NCBI RefSeq assembly: GCF_910592395.1
Contig: NC_088325.1
Coordinates: forward strand, 8,870,109 to 8,934,108
DNA length: 64,000 nucleotides
Direction of reading: 5' to 3'
DNA from: Lineus longissimus
Lineage: Eukaryota > Nemertea > Pilidiophora > Heteronemertea > Lineidae
The notes under the pieces were generated by a model. It searched no databases. It was given only the letters and a program-made list of their open reading frames with translations, and had not been told where the DNA came from. How positions within the stretch are numbered: position 1 is the stretch's first letter; each line of letters begins with the position of its first letter. Shown here piece by piece: positions 20,657-29,111 of the stretch. A program made the translations under genes and the position numbers.

Positions 20657-20746
20657 GTACGACTACGTCTTGAGAGCATAGCTCGAGTCGAGCTTTGCTC
20701 TCTGGACTTTGTCCTAGACGGACTTTGTCCTGAGAGCATAGCTAGA
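20657..20746. repeat. Cluster of three family-A repeats after PolB
   Basis: Three units in alternating orientation directly after the PolB stop. The rest of the gap to 20878 shows a decayed extension of the next gene (a reading frame with many His/Tyr codons). Confidence 0.85.
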
Positions 20747-20877
20747 TTAAACTAATGAATAGGGTGGTGCTGATGGTAGTGTTACTTGGTGAAATTCATC
20801 CCTAACACCGAAGTCATGATAATAGTGATAGTGATACACCACATTAGGATTAGGACGTAGTCCGGGTCCTGTTTGAT

Positions 20878-21537
20878 TTACTGAACTTTTAGTTTTTCTA
20901 GCATCTCTGTCTGTGCTAGTTTTTTTCCTTCTTCTAAAAAAGTCTTCTTTAAAGACTCTACATCAACAGCTGAACTTGCCTCCCTTTGTTTTTTCCTAAT
21001 GGCATTTTTCATCGAAATGTATTTCTCCTTCTCCTTGAGAATCAAAGTAAACTCATCTGTAGATATGTGAGAATCGGTTAAGGCTTTACTAACCAAATCA
21101 TTGATTGTGTTCAGTTTTGAAATTGCCAACATTCTGATATTCTCATGTTTTTCAATTTTCTTAAGAATATTCTTTTTCTCCCAGCCTAAGGCTGATGAAA
21201 TAATGGCACTACCTATTGTTACGCCACCCAAAGCTAAGCCTATCAGTGCCGTGATGACACCAGCTAGAGCGGAAACACCAACAGAGCCGGCTGCTACGCT
21301 AGTTAAATTAAGGAAGTGGCTAATGCCAGTAATTACGCTAAATGCTTTTTTGTACTTTGAAAATATCTTTCTTCCAAATTCAATCTCGCTTTCTAAGAAA
21401 CTCTTAACCTCACATATTTGTTGTAGTCTGAAAGCCTGAGGGTTACTTTCTGTATGCTTTTCAGACCTTTCATAGTTCAAATGACTTTCAGGGTTTAAAT
21501 TACTTAAATCTGGATAAACCTTATTGTCTCCATCCAT
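20878..21537 (-). CDS. Protein with central Gly/Ala-rich hydrophobic hairpin, flanked by helices
   Basis: 219 residues, start in TTAAATGG. An N-terminal charged region is followed by helices, a hydrophobic core (VAAGSVGVSALAGVITALIGLALGG region, about residues 80-120) and long amphipathic helices (FTLILKEKEKYISMKNAIRKK). Homologues at 30375/34492 and, frameshifted, at 59857-60284. This plan occurs commonly in animal Polintons; a membrane-active or membrane-anchored virion role is plausible but unproven. Confidence 0.7.
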   Translation of the reverse strand: MDGDNKVYPDLSNLNPESHLNYERSEKHTESNPQAFRLQQICEVKSFLESEIEFGRKIFSKYKKAFSVITGISHFLNLTSVAAGSVGVSALAGVITALIGLALGGVTIGSAIISSALGWEKKNILKKIEKHENIRMLAISKLNTINDLVSKALTDSHISTDEFTLILKEKEKYISMKNAIRKKQREASSAVDVESLKKTFLEEGKKLAQTEMLEKLKVQ

Positions 21538-21541
21538 TTAA

Positions 21542-21811
21542 TTAGTGGGAAAAACTAGAATCAGTTGTTCTGTCATTTCTAGTGTTTAGTGTTGATCCTA
21601 CAGACACTACAGGTTTTTGAAGTACATTAAATTTTAAAGGTTTTTCTGTCCCAGCAGGTTTTTCTGACCCAACAGGCACAGCAGGTGTTAAAGGTTTTTC
21701 GGGACCAGGCTCCAACTTTGACTCTACTTCTGCCTCTAATTCTCTATGAAATCGTTCTAATCTTTCTTTCCAATTACGTGGTCGTTTTGTGTAACCCCAA
21801 GTTCTATTCAT
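21542..21811 (-). CDS. Short Pro/Glu-rich protein
   Basis: 89 residues. The N-terminus MNRTWGYTKRPRNWKERLER is basic and conserved with the outer copies; the middle has GSEKPAG-type repeats whose number varies between copies. No known domain. Starts 5 bases after... the stop faces the neighbouring start with only 4 bp between, suggesting a compact transcription unit. Confidence 0.6.
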   Translation of the reverse strand: MNRTWGYTKRPRNWKERLERFHRELEAEVESKLEPGPEKPLTPAVPVGSEKPAGTEKPLKFNVLQKPVVSVGSTLNTRNDRTTDSSFSH

Positions 21812-21830
21812 TTGATTAAGTAAAATAAAA

Positions 21831-22787
21831 TCAATTCACTGCAAAGAGTAAATTTCTTTCAAGTCTATTATTAAACTTAATCATCTCGTTTATGATTTCT
21901 GTCTGACTACATATGTTAATGTTCTGGTTCATTCTCATGTTATTATTTAAATTCGATAATCTATCAAGCAGAATCATATTTTCATCACGAAGATAATCCC
22001 CGAAATGCTGTGATATCACTATTTTCCAATTTGGTATTACATCCTGGTCTCGAAAGACAAACCAGTTTTCACTTCTCATTTTTACCATGAAATCCATTGA
22101 CCTATCCCATTGATCCTTAAATAGTGTGTAGTCTACTTTAGCACTCTTCTGTCTGTTTTGTGTTTTAGACATTGGTCTAATGTTAAACCAAGCAAAGCAC
22201 AGTTCAGGTTTATCTTTGAATTCCTTGATTGGTAAGACATGATCCAACTCTTCTTCTACTATTCGAACTCTGTTCTCGGGACTTTGTCCTATTGGAGATA
22301 GACTCCTCTGGTACTTTAACCACTGTGAGAAGAAACTGTCTGTACATCCTAGATTGAATGATGAATTACCGTTACACTCTCCCTTAGAAATGCGGTTTAG
22401 ACCAACTCTAATTTTGTGTCTGTCTCTATTACCATTTTTGTCAAGGTAATCCTTTTTGTAATATGAATTAAAACATGATCTACAGTTACCTCTATTTCCG
22501 TCTTTACCAAATTCACCATCACTTAGTAATTTATTTTCATAACATTTATTACATCCCTTGATTTTACTTGAACCACATTCTTTACAGTAATCAAGTAGTT
22601 TATTACGCCTGTTCTTTTCAAAATTAATTTCAGGTTTCTTTTCACAGCACTTAACACAATAAATTGTAGGTCCTGAAATTACTGGTTGTTGCTGATACAT
22701 AGGTTGCTGCTGATACATAGGTTGCTGCTGATACATAGGTTGTTGCTGATACACATTGACAGTAGCATTAAATATTGCTCCATCCAT
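21831..22787 (-). CDS. Zinc-finger / HNH-type endonuclease-like protein
   Basis: 318 residues. The N-terminus has four copies of MYQQQP (18-bp repeat). Cys pairs (CVKC, CKEC, CNKC, CRSC) form several zinc knuckles, and the C-terminal part carries ELDHVLPIKEF followed by CFAWFNIRPMSKTQNRQKS, which matches the DH...N...N/K pattern of HNH endonucleases of viruses. A homing or recombination nuclease role is inferred. Outer counterpart 35624 has a different N-terminal repeat (NQYPV). Confidence 0.7.
   Translation of the reverse strand: MDGAIFNATVNVYQQQPMYQQQPMYQQQPMYQQQPVISGPTIYCVKCCEKKPEINFEKNRRNKLLDYCKECGSSKIKGCNKCYENKLLSDGEFGKDGNRGNCRSCFNSYYKKDYLDKNGNRDRHKIRVGLNRISKGECNGNSSFNLGCTDSFFSQWLKYQRSLSPIGQSPENRVRIVEEELDHVLPIKEFKDKPELCFAWFNIRPMSKTQNRQKSAKVDYTLFKDQWDRSMDFMVKMRSENWFVFRDQDVIPNWKIVISQHFGDYLRDENMILLDRLSNLNNNMRMNQNINICSQTEIINEMIKFNNRLERNLLFAVN
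22262..22291 (+). repeat. Family-A-like repeat, GAAC/GTTC and GGAC/GTCC stems
   Basis: Present at the same site in the outer HNH gene (about 35928). First stem GAAC/GTTC with loop TCT, second GGAC/GTCC with loop TTT. Confidence 0.7.
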
Positions 22788-22875
22788 TTCTTTCTTTATT
22801 TAGTAGGACATTTTTTTTTTAAATTACGTTTTTCGAACTTGTTCTTGTGACTTAAGTCACTTTAGAGACTTTATT

Positions 22876-24027
22876 TCATTTCAATGATTTGATATCAGAA
22901 ACTGGTAACCATTCATTGAACTTATCACTGTAACCCTTCCACTTCACTAATCCGTATTTCTTGCCTTTACTGGTCTTGTACCTTAGGATTTTCTCGATCT
23001 TGTACTCTAGCTGGTCAGGATTAGGAACATAGCTCAATTCCTCTTCATAGAAATATCCTTGAATTTCTTCTTTGTGGTAATCCTCAAGCTGGTAGACGAT
23101 AGGGTGAGTAAATATGATCTGTTTGATTTGGAACACCTCCTCAGTGTAGTTGGGCATGTAACCTTTACCGAAAATGGACTTGTACTTTGAAATTCTTACA
23201 CTGTCACCTACTTTGTACTTTGGATCACCAAATGTCTCTTTGAGGTGAAGACCGTAAAGATTGTACCACACTGTTCCTTCGTTTTCCATCTTTCTGGCGT
23301 CTACAGGTTTCATACCTATTGATGAGTGAAATGTGTTATTGTAGCCGCTGACCAGGTCATCCAGAACATCAATCCACTTGTCAGTCTCCTTAGCGGTGAA
23401 ATAACGCCACATTTTTTCTTTAAGGGTTCTATTGAATCTCTCTACTACTGCTGCCTTCTTATCAGATTTTGTGGAGAACCAGTCTATGTCATTTTCTGTT
23501 AAAAGTTCCTTGAAGTGTTTGTTGTAAAATTCTTTACCGTCATCAAACTGGATTTTCGTTGGTTTTGCTTCCTCAAATATCACTTTAAATGCATCTCTGA
23601 TTTCTTCTCCCCTCTTACTCTTAACTGCTAGAGCCCAAGAAAAACGACTAAATAGATCTATGACTGTTAAAATGAATCTGAAACCCTTATTCTTACTCTC
23701 GAATTTCTGCATGTCAACCAGATCTGCTTGCCATTGTTGATCGATGTACGATACCATTGTCTTCCTGAAGGTGAATTTCTTAATGGCCGGTTTGTGTAGT
23801 TGGTGAGTTGGTAGTGTTTCTAGAAATTCTTTCACTTCTTTTTTTTTAATAAGTTTTCCTGAGCGGGACTTTGTCCCTAACAACGAAGTTGTGCTCTGCT
23901 CTCGTGACGAAGTCATATCTTCCTTGACCTGTTTCCAGATTTTACTCAAAGAACTGTAAGCCACGGGACTCTTGGGGTTGTAGTACAAATCCCTTAGATA
24001 CTGCTGTGTGTCATCCTTTACATTCAT
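22876..24027 (-). CDS. Retroviral-type integrase with C-terminal chromodomain
   Basis: 383 residues. The catalytic core has D in WQADLVDMQ (about residue 102), D in IQFDDGKEF and E in VVERFNRTLKE, with 33 residues between the last two. A C-terminal chromodomain (KILRYKTSKGKKYGLVKWKG and NEWLPVSDI) ends the protein. This enzyme inserts Polinton ends and makes 6-bp duplications; the chromodomain may steer it to methylated histone. Start at 24027, within CATTTAAATG, shared head-to-head with the ATPase start at 24032. A compound palindromic repeat (23860-23915) contributes N-terminal residues in frame. Confidence 0.92.
   Translation of the reverse strand: MNVKDDTQQYLRDLYYNPKSPVAYSSLSKIWKQVKEDMTSSREQSTTSLLGTKSRSGKLIKKKEVKEFLETLPTHQLHKPAIKKFTFRKTMVSYIDQQWQADLVDMQKFESKNKGFRFILTVIDLFSRFSWALAVKSKRGEEIRDAFKVIFEEAKPTKIQFDDGKEFYNKHFKELLTENDIDWFSTKSDKKAAVVERFNRTLKEKMWRYFTAKETDKWIDVLDDLVSGYNNTFHSSIGMKPVDARKMENEGTVWYNLYGLHLKETFGDPKYKVGDSVRISKYKSIFGKGYMPNYTEEVFQIKQIIFTHPIVYQLEDYHKEEIQGYFYEEELSYVPNPDQLEYKIEKILRYKTSKGKKYGLVKWKGYSDKFNEWLPVSDIKSLK
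23860..23915 (-). repeat. Compound family-A repeats in integrase N-terminus
   Basis: Stems GGAC/GTCC (loop TTT), AACGAAGTT, GAGC-type and GACGAAGTC hairpins follow one another. The outer integrase lacks this block, and reads straight through. Confidence 0.8.
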
Positions 24028-24037
24028 TTAAATGAGT
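24022..24037. promoter_or_regulatory. Palindromic head-to-head start site, integrase/ATPase
   Basis: TCATTTAAATGA: both start codons lie in one palindrome, so the two mRNAs would start with almost no leader and share a symmetric promoter-like TTTAAA core. The outer copy keeps it as CCATTTAAATGG at 37732-37743. Confidence 0.65.
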
Positions 24038-24652
24038 GAAGTATTTATTTACGAGCCACACAATATGTTAATTTCTGGTGTTACCAATTGTGGTAAGACA
24101 TATTTTGCCCTTGACCTCTTAGAAAAGGAGTATCGGCACAAGTTCCAGAACATAGTAATTTTCTGTCCAACATATTTCAACAATAAGACATATGAAAGGA
24201 AATGGATTTACCAAGACAAGAACGTCTACATAGTTAATCCCGAAGCTGTGGCCAGTAATTTGGACCTTGTGCTTCAGTTTGCTACTCTGACCTTTGCTGG
24301 TTCTAACACATTATTCCTCATTAATGACTGTGCTAATTTGAGAGACACAAAAAAGAAGGTGTCCGAGTTATGTAATCTTGCCTTTTCCGGCAGGCACTAC
24401 AATCTCACTGTTTGGTTACTAGTTCAGAAGTACAATTCAGTTGTTAAGGACTACAGAGAGAACATAAGAATTTTAGTATTATTTTTTAATAAGGATGAAT
24501 CAGCCATGAAAGATGCCTTAGAAGAAAACAGTGTTATTCCTAAGGAGAAAAGACAGTACTACATAGAAGAACTTAAGATGAAAAAAGGATCAAAACTGAT
24601 CATTAGACTACAACATCCATTTGGATTTACTCTTTCACATCAAAAATCTTAG
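24032..24652 (+). CDS. A32/FtsK-type genome-packaging ATPase
   Basis: 206 residues. Walker A GVTNCGKT (about residues 16-23) is followed by Walker B TLFLINDCANL and FSGRHYNLTVWLLVQKYNSV, the sensor-like segment of viral packaging ATPases. In this copy the first Walker B acid is Asn (LIND); the outer copy (37740) and the third element (54502) have Asp (LIDD/IIDD). The substitution probably weakens hydrolysis. The ATPase would pump element DNA into capsids. Confidence 0.9.
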   Translation: MSEVFIYEPHNMLISGVTNCGKTYFALDLLEKEYRHKFQNIVIFCPTYFNNKTYERKWIYQDKNVYIVNPEAVASNLDLVLQFATLTFAGSNTLFLINDCANLRDTKKKVSELCNLAFSGRHYNLTVWLLVQKYNSVVKDYRENIRILVLFFNKDESAMKDALEENSVIPKEKRQYYIEELKMKKGSKLIIRLQHPFGFTLSHQKS

Positions 24653-24663
24653 TCCCGCTTCTC

Positions 24664-24724
24664 ATCATCAGGACTGTGTCCGATCATCAGGACTGTGTCC
24701 GATCATCAGGACTGTGTCCGATCA
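24664..24724. repeat. Three tandem 19-bp half-repeats of family A
   Basis: Three copies of ATCATCAGGACTGTGTCCG, each holding only the GGAC/GTCC hairpin with loop TGT. Absent from the outer element at 38373. They lie between the convergent ATPase and the next gene. Confidence 0.88.
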
Positions 24725-25164
24725 GTTGTCTTAGTCTTTCTAACCCTAGTAAAATAATAAATTATTAACCCTAAACCACTAAGTCCTAGGATAATCCATA
24801 GGTACTCGTATTTCTTCATTTCATCACTAGGTTGGTAGTAATCACTTAATTGTGGCCGCTGAGGTAGTACAATAGTTCTTTCTGGATGTAAATGATTGTA
24901 AACAGTAAGTGCTGAATCAGTATTGTTAAAATCAATAGAAGCGTCTCTTTCTCTCTTTAATTCAAGATTAACGAAGTCAATGCTACTTTTCCTATGCTCC
25001 TCCCATTCGGTTGAAGCTTTTTGTAATTGCTCCTGAGCCAAATCATGTCTTTTCACTTCAGTCTCATAGCCATTCTTGTCTAGTTTTTTAAAAAGGTAAC
25101 CGGATCCAGTGAATGCTAATCCATTGATTATTGCAGATCCAAATAACATGCCAATGCCAGCCAT
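24706..25164 (-). CDS. Small protein with N- and C-terminal hydrophobic segments and central coiled coil
   Basis: 152 residues, start in TTAAATGG. N-terminal MAGIGMLFGSAIINGLAFTG is hydrophobic; the middle (RHDLAQEQLQKASTEWEEHR) is helical and charged; YLWIILGLSGLGLIIYYF near the end is a membrane segment. Homologue at 57277 shares RHDLAxExLQKxSxTW and the YY(Q/K)PS motif. Likely a small virion membrane or scaffold protein. Outer copy 38357-38815 carries a stop. Confidence 0.72.
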   Translation of the reverse strand: MAGIGMLFGSAIINGLAFTGSGYLFKKLDKNGYETEVKRHDLAQEQLQKASTEWEEHRKSSIDFVNLELKRERDASIDFNNTDSALTVYNHLHPERTIVLPQRPQLSDYYQPSDEMKKYEYLWIILGLSGLGLIIYYFTRVRKTKTTDRTQS

Positions 25165-25186
25165 TTAATTCCAATGAATTTTAATT

Positions 25187-25954
25187 TCAATGATGTGTCC
25201 CTGAGAGCATAGCTCGAGTTAATACCAATTGGTACTGTACATTATGACCATTAAGATCGATGATTTCACCTTTTTCATCAGTTAAGCGAATATTCAGCTT
25301 ATTGAATCTTGGTTTACAGGGAATTGCTATTGGTTTCTCAAATGTGTATGCTATTAAATCCCCAAAATTAGCTTCCTTTATTGGTCTTGTGGTTAGCACA
25401 TCAGATGCTTCACCATTACTTAATACACTATTAGATTCGATTATGTCACAGTGAAAAACAAAATTGTTAATTGGTCTAAAATTGATGGGTTTCTCGCTTA
25501 CAACATCATCCTTACTTTTATTGTCTAAAGGGTAAGGCCATTCTGATTTCATGCCAAATAATTCATTACTTTTACCAAGAAAATAGATCTGATAATGCGC
25601 ATCATTTTTTCTCTTTAGGAAGTGTAAGATGGCCTTACCTGTTGGTTCTTCAAGGTCAAATCTGACAGCACCTCTACTCATACTATTTTCTTTCAACTTA
25701 TCCGCAAATACTTTTGAAAAGCTCTGTAGGTCATAGAGACCATCTGGTAGCGTAATCTCTGCCACATCAAACCCCTTAACTTTGATTCGGTTATTCTCCC
25801 TGGCTGCACTTATGTTGTAGAATGTACAAGGTATTACTGCAAAAGTTAAAGTGATGCTACATGCATCCTGAATTTCAGTCTTGAGATTGACTGTTAAATC
25901 ACTTGAACTCTGATATGGATAGTCACTTGAATCTATGTTCATTACAGTAATCAT
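25187..25954 (-). CDS. Second penton-like minor capsid protein
   Basis: 255 residues, start in GTAAATG. Segments match the Polinton penton plan: SITLTFAVIPCTFYNIS near the N-terminus, DGLYDLQSFSKVFADKL, then NNFVFHCDIIES, and a terminal strand region NIRLTDEKGEIIDLNGH. Homologue of 59167. The last ten residues come from a truncated family-A repeat. It sits between small membrane-protein genes next to the major capsid gene, as expected for a capsid cluster. Confidence 0.75.
   Translation of the reverse strand: MITVMNIDSSDYPYQSSSDLTVNLKTEIQDACSITLTFAVIPCTFYNISAARENNRIKVKGFDVAEITLPDGLYDLQSFSKVFADKLKENSMSRGAVRFDLEEPTGKAILHFLKRKNDAHYQIYFLGKSNELFGMKSEWPYPLDNKSKDDVVSEKPINFRPINNFVFHCDIIESNSVLSNGEASDVLTTRPIKEANFGDLIAYTFEKPIAIPCKPRFNKLNIRLTDEKGEIIDLNGHNVQYQLVLTRAMLSGTHH
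25196..25218 (+). repeat. Truncated family-A repeat at the end of the penton-like gene
   Basis: Second hairpin intact, first hairpin cut. The outer copy at 38848 is complete but lies after a new stop. Confidence 0.8.
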
Positions 25955-26011
25955 TTACTTAAGCAAATTTTCGTTTTCAAATTTAGCTTTTATCAAATAA
26001 GTAAATTATTC

Positions 26012-26248
26012 TTACTTCATAATATTTCTGGGTAGGATTCCTTGATCGTAAAGGTACTCTAATGTTCCATTACTAATAGCTACAGTTCCTCCCAGTTTAA
26101 GAATTTCCTCTAGGTCGGCCTGACTTGGGGGACCAATATTGATTCTCAAGAACCTTTTCAGTAACATAGAGTAACCAATTGTTGTTGATGCCAACAGTAA
26201 ACTTTGATACAGTGTATTTATGATATCTTTCTTTCCTGGTGTATCCAT
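26012..26248 (-). CDS. Small conserved Polinton protein with hydrophobic helix
   Basis: 78 residues, start in TTAAATGG. Conserved with 39671 and with 56930 of the third element: NTLYQSLLLASTTIGYSML / NTIYHSAVLAALVVGYGMA, then NIGPPSQADL / NIGDPSKPDL, and a final GILPRNI / GLPKNI. One hydrophobic helix followed by a polar segment. No known function; persistence between capsid genes in distant elements argues for a virion role. Confidence 0.72.
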   Translation of the reverse strand: MDTPGKKDIINTLYQSLLLASTTIGYSMLLKRFLRINIGPPSQADLEEILKLGGTVAISNGTLEYLYDQGILPRNIMK

Positions 26249-26302
26249 TTAATTACTTAGAAAATCACTAGTAAAACTCATTTATCTAGTATTCAGTGTT
26301 GG

Positions 26303-26338
26303 AGCGAACTTTTGTTCTTGCAGCACCTCAGTGCTGGA
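26303..26338 (-). repeat. Family-B palindromic repeat at the capsid gene end
   Basis: Hairpins GAAC/GTTC and AGCAC/GTGCT (about 34 bp). The last codons and the TGA stop of the capsid gene lie in its second hairpin. Confidence 0.85.
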
Positions 26339-27584
26339 GTGAAGCAATCTGAGAATTCTGGATGTTTACCTGGGCGTCAGAAACCACGAATATGTGCATT
26401 TTGTATGGTCCCTTTCCAGATTTCTTTGTAATAGATAATTGAATACCATCTTTTGTGTTCTGGAGCTTCTTTCCTGATCCGTGAAGGCGATTATCCTCAG
26501 AAGTTCTCAGGTCCAACCATAAACCATAGTGATTAGAATCACCATAGTATTTTTCCATGGTCATGTTACAGTCATGAGTTTTCTTCAAATCTTCAGACAT
26601 AAAATGTTTCTTGATCTCCTCCCATTGATCCATCATTCTCATTCCTTCTGGGAACACCTGATTAGCAACACCCTCTATTGTGATCTGCACTTTACTTATG
26701 TTAGGGTTTTCAAACTTCTCTGAATCTCTAGCTCCATCTACATAGTCAGACACAAATAGTAATAATAATCCTTTAATAGACATTCTTGGAAAGTTTATGT
26801 TCTCATTAATTAGTGTTTCATTAGCAGTAACATTGACTGTCTTAAAATGGTCTACCCAATCATAAAATATTGAGAATCCAGAATTGTACTTGTTACTCAA
26901 TTGACTAGCAATCATCTTATTAGTAACCGTGTCGAATTCAAAACAAATATTCTCTAGTTTGTAGCCCATGCTAGCTGTGGTTGTGGTGACTATGATTTCC
27001 TCCTTTGGTGCTAAAGTTATTTCAATAATCACATCTTCTTGAATTGGAAACTTGTAAAATGGAGCATGATGATGGAATAATTCAAAATCTAATGGTATTT
27101 TGTACTTCTTGTCAAACACTTTCTTTAAAGTCTTTTCATTAGCTGTTTCTCCAGTGACATCAGCTTCAGCGACTCCTGATCTTAATTCTCTAAGATTTTT
27201 TGACTGAATACCCTGAAAAACTCTATCATTTCTTTCTTCTTCTGTAAACCACAGATCTTTAAATGTAGAATAATGACTGTATTCGTCAAGGTCAAATATC
27301 TGCTCTGTTCCCCACTTAACCACCATCTTTGAAATCAGGTTTCTACCAAGATTATTTACAACACTATTTTTAGAATCACCAGAAATGGTTACATCAGCAG
27401 ACAGATAAAGAGATTTAGGTACAAAGAATGTATTCTCTCGCAATGCCGGTATTCTAACATACAGTGTTTCTTTGGGATTTGCAGATGAGGGGTTATGAGT
27501 AATGATATGATGCTGCCTCTCAGCTTTTAAACCAAGTGGAATCTTATGTGCCCTTTTGGTATTTAATAAATATCCTGTTGCCAT
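26328..27584 (-). CDS. Major capsid protein, double jelly-roll type
   Basis: 418 residues. Family landmarks: NPSSANPKETLYVRIP, NNLGRNLISKMVVKWG, FDLDEYSHYSTFKDLW, FQGIQ, and the C-terminal DLRTSEDNRLHGSG. A distant homologue at 53195 shares NPNSVNPGETLYVKIP, VGRNIVERI, YNTFKDFW, QQGIE, and LRSTEDNYLHGSG. In Polintons this is the hexon-like capsid protein; I assign it from this pattern, length and the neighbourhood with penton and ATPase genes. Its stop codon is contributed by a family-B repeat. Confidence 0.8.
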   Translation of the reverse strand: MATGYLLNTKRAHKIPLGLKAERQHHIITHNPSSANPKETLYVRIPALRENTFFVPKSLYLSADVTISGDSKNSVVNNLGRNLISKMVVKWGTEQIFDLDEYSHYSTFKDLWFTEEERNDRVFQGIQSKNLRELRSGVAEADVTGETANEKTLKKVFDKKYKIPLDFELFHHHAPFYKFPIQEDVIIEITLAPKEEIIVTTTTASMGYKLENICFEFDTVTNKMIASQLSNKYNSGFSIFYDWVDHFKTVNVTANETLINENINFPRMSIKGLLLLFVSDYVDGARDSEKFENPNISKVQITIEGVANQVFPEGMRMMDQWEEIKKHFMSEDLKKTHDCNMTMEKYYGDSNHYGLWLDLRTSEDNRLHGSGKKLQNTKDGIQLSITKKSGKGPYKMHIFVVSDAQVNIQNSQIASLQH

Positions 27585-28233
27585 TTCTATTTATTTACTA
27601 GTAAAATTATGTACATGCAGTGAACAGTGCCAACATCATATATCAGGTAAAATGCACGGAAACGAATGTACAGTGTACAATACTTACAATACTTACATTT
27701 TCCAGGCAAAATTAAGGCCTCTAAAATTCATGGAGCGTGGCTTTATGCCACATATGGTAATTGGTAATATGGTAATCTATTCTTTATTGTAATATTGATC
27801 GGCTCTCATTAGCAATTCAGTCATGCGCATTTTGGTCCTTAACAACGATCCCTGAGAGAAGGATGGTTGCTATGTACAAACACAAACTACCATCTTGTTG
27901 ACCAGAACCGATTGCGACATCTCTCATTGTAACATCTAACTAAACAAGCTTGACATAGGCCAGACTCGAACCCGGGTATTCTGCGTGGTAAGCATATGTT
28001 ATCCCACTAGGCTATTGAACTTTCTATTTAGATCAATAATATTTATGCCTATTTAAAAGTAACATCTGTTTAAGGTAATAAGAGCGCCTATTGATTATGC
28101 GCATCACAGCTCTCATTCAGTGTGGCACATGCATGGGAATAGGGTCAATTTCTCCGCCATTTCTCAATGGATATTTCCTTGGAAAGCTATTGACGTGTAC
28201 TTTCTGTTGGAATACAGTAAGTCATGATTACAT
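27585..28233. other. Inner element right subterminal region, no gene
   Basis: About 650 bp between the capsid gene start and the right terminal repeat. It contains a tRNA-like block (27952-28020), but no supported coding region. Parts align with the longer subterminal region of the outer element (about 41350-42525), for instance TGTAACATSTAACTAAACAA, followed by AAGCTTGRCATAGGCCAG. Confidence 0.6.
27952..28020 (-). other. tRNA-like block (A-box and B-box)
   Basis: On the minus strand TAGCCTAGTGG (A-box-like) is followed about 35 bases later by GGTTCGAGTC (B-box-like). Anticodon-arm pairing is poor and the acceptor stem is absent, so this is a decayed tRNA or a SINE head, not a working tRNA. 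Repeated at 32069-32137; a more diverged version lies at about 42332-42430 in the outer element. Confidence 0.5.
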
Positions 28234-28432
28234 TAACCAATTGAGCTCTAGTATTCCCTTACCATTTCATTGCATTGCTTCACTGGGAATCTCATGAATG
28301 ATAGAATATATGTATTGTGGTGTCTGGTTCTTAGGGGTTTCTAAGCTAATTTGAGACAAAAAGGCCTGTAAGGGCTTTTGTTAAAATAGCTTAGAATTAC
28401 CTAGATTCCTACCACCACAATACATATATTCT
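28234..28432. repeat. Inner Polinton right terminal inverted repeat
   Basis: Reverse complement of 9886-10108 minus one internal 25-base repeat. The outer 130 bases (28303-28432) form the palindromic cap with arms AGAATATATGTATTGTGGTG and its complement. Confidence 0.9.
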
Positions 28433-28438
28433 GACTCG
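28433..28438. repeat. Target-site duplication GACTCG, right copy
   Basis: Matches 9880-9885; PolB codons resume here in the same frame. A duplicated copy is at 32550-32555. Confidence 0.95.
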
Positions 28439-29081
28439 TACAGATTCATGCAGTCCAGTTTAGACAACATAACCAAATCAATGCTGGATGATGACTTTAA
28501 AATTACGAGACAGAAGTTCCCAAATACCATTGATTTTAAACTATTGAGGAAGAAGGGTTCAGTACCTTACTCTTTTTACACATCACATGAAAGCTACAAT
28601 GTCACTTACCTAGAAAAGTCTATGTTTTTTGACGAATTGAAAAATGAAATGGTCCTGATTCTGCCTATGATGAGGCTAAGGTAATATGGGATCATTTCAA
28701 GATCAGGAATCGCGGTGAGTTCATTGACCTCTACCTCAAAACTGATGTGATCCTTTTAGCTGATTTATTTGAGAAATTCAGGGATGTCAATTTGAACTAC
28801 ATTCAGATAGATCCATGTCACTGTTACTCGGCACCAGGCCTAACCTGGCAAGCTGGTTTGAAGTACACAGGAAAAAACCTAGAACTACTGACTGATACCA
28901 ACATCTTACTTACTTTTGAGAAAGCAATACGAGGTGGAATTTCGGGTGTTATGGGAACAAGACATGTCAAGGCAGATGAACACCACAAACTACTCTACGT
29001 AGACGCAAATAATCTTTACGGATGGTCCATGATGGAACCTCAACCCTATGGTAGTTTTGAAATGATAGATATTGATCCACT

Positions 29082-29111
29082 CGAGCTATGCTCTCAGGAC
29101 AAAGTCCGACT
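29082..29111 (-). repeat. Family-A repeat, outer-specific 30-bp insertion in PolB
   Basis: Exactly 30 bases absent from inner PolB at about 19379. Read ELCSQDKVRL, inside the polymerase palm region. Repeated at 33199-33228 by the tandem duplication. Confidence 0.93.

Larger units (their letters stand above)
9886..28432. mobile_element. Inner Polinton/Maverick nested in the outer polymerase gene
   Basis: 18,547 bp, flanked by GACTCG duplications, with palindromic terminal repeats starting AGAATATATG. Gene order and orientation equal those of the outer element and most proteins are closely similar, so one family member jumped into another. PolB has three one-base losses, the first gene and the Q/N-rich gene have stops, and the ATPase has a changed Walker B residue; this copy is therefore not autonomous. 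The rest of the gene set is open. Confidence 0.95.

Noticed and set aside
21101-21439. 112-codon plus-strand frame (also 30751 and 34868)
   Set aside because: Antisense shadow of the hydrophobic-core protein gene, which has conserved homologues on the minus strand.
27952-28020. Functional tRNA gene
   Set aside because: Promoter-box-like words are present, but the acceptor stem and a good anticodon arm are not.
28091-28297. 68-codon frame in the inner subterminal region (also 32208)
   Set aside because: Overlaps the terminal repeat, has no homologue elsewhere in the window and no TAAATG start context.
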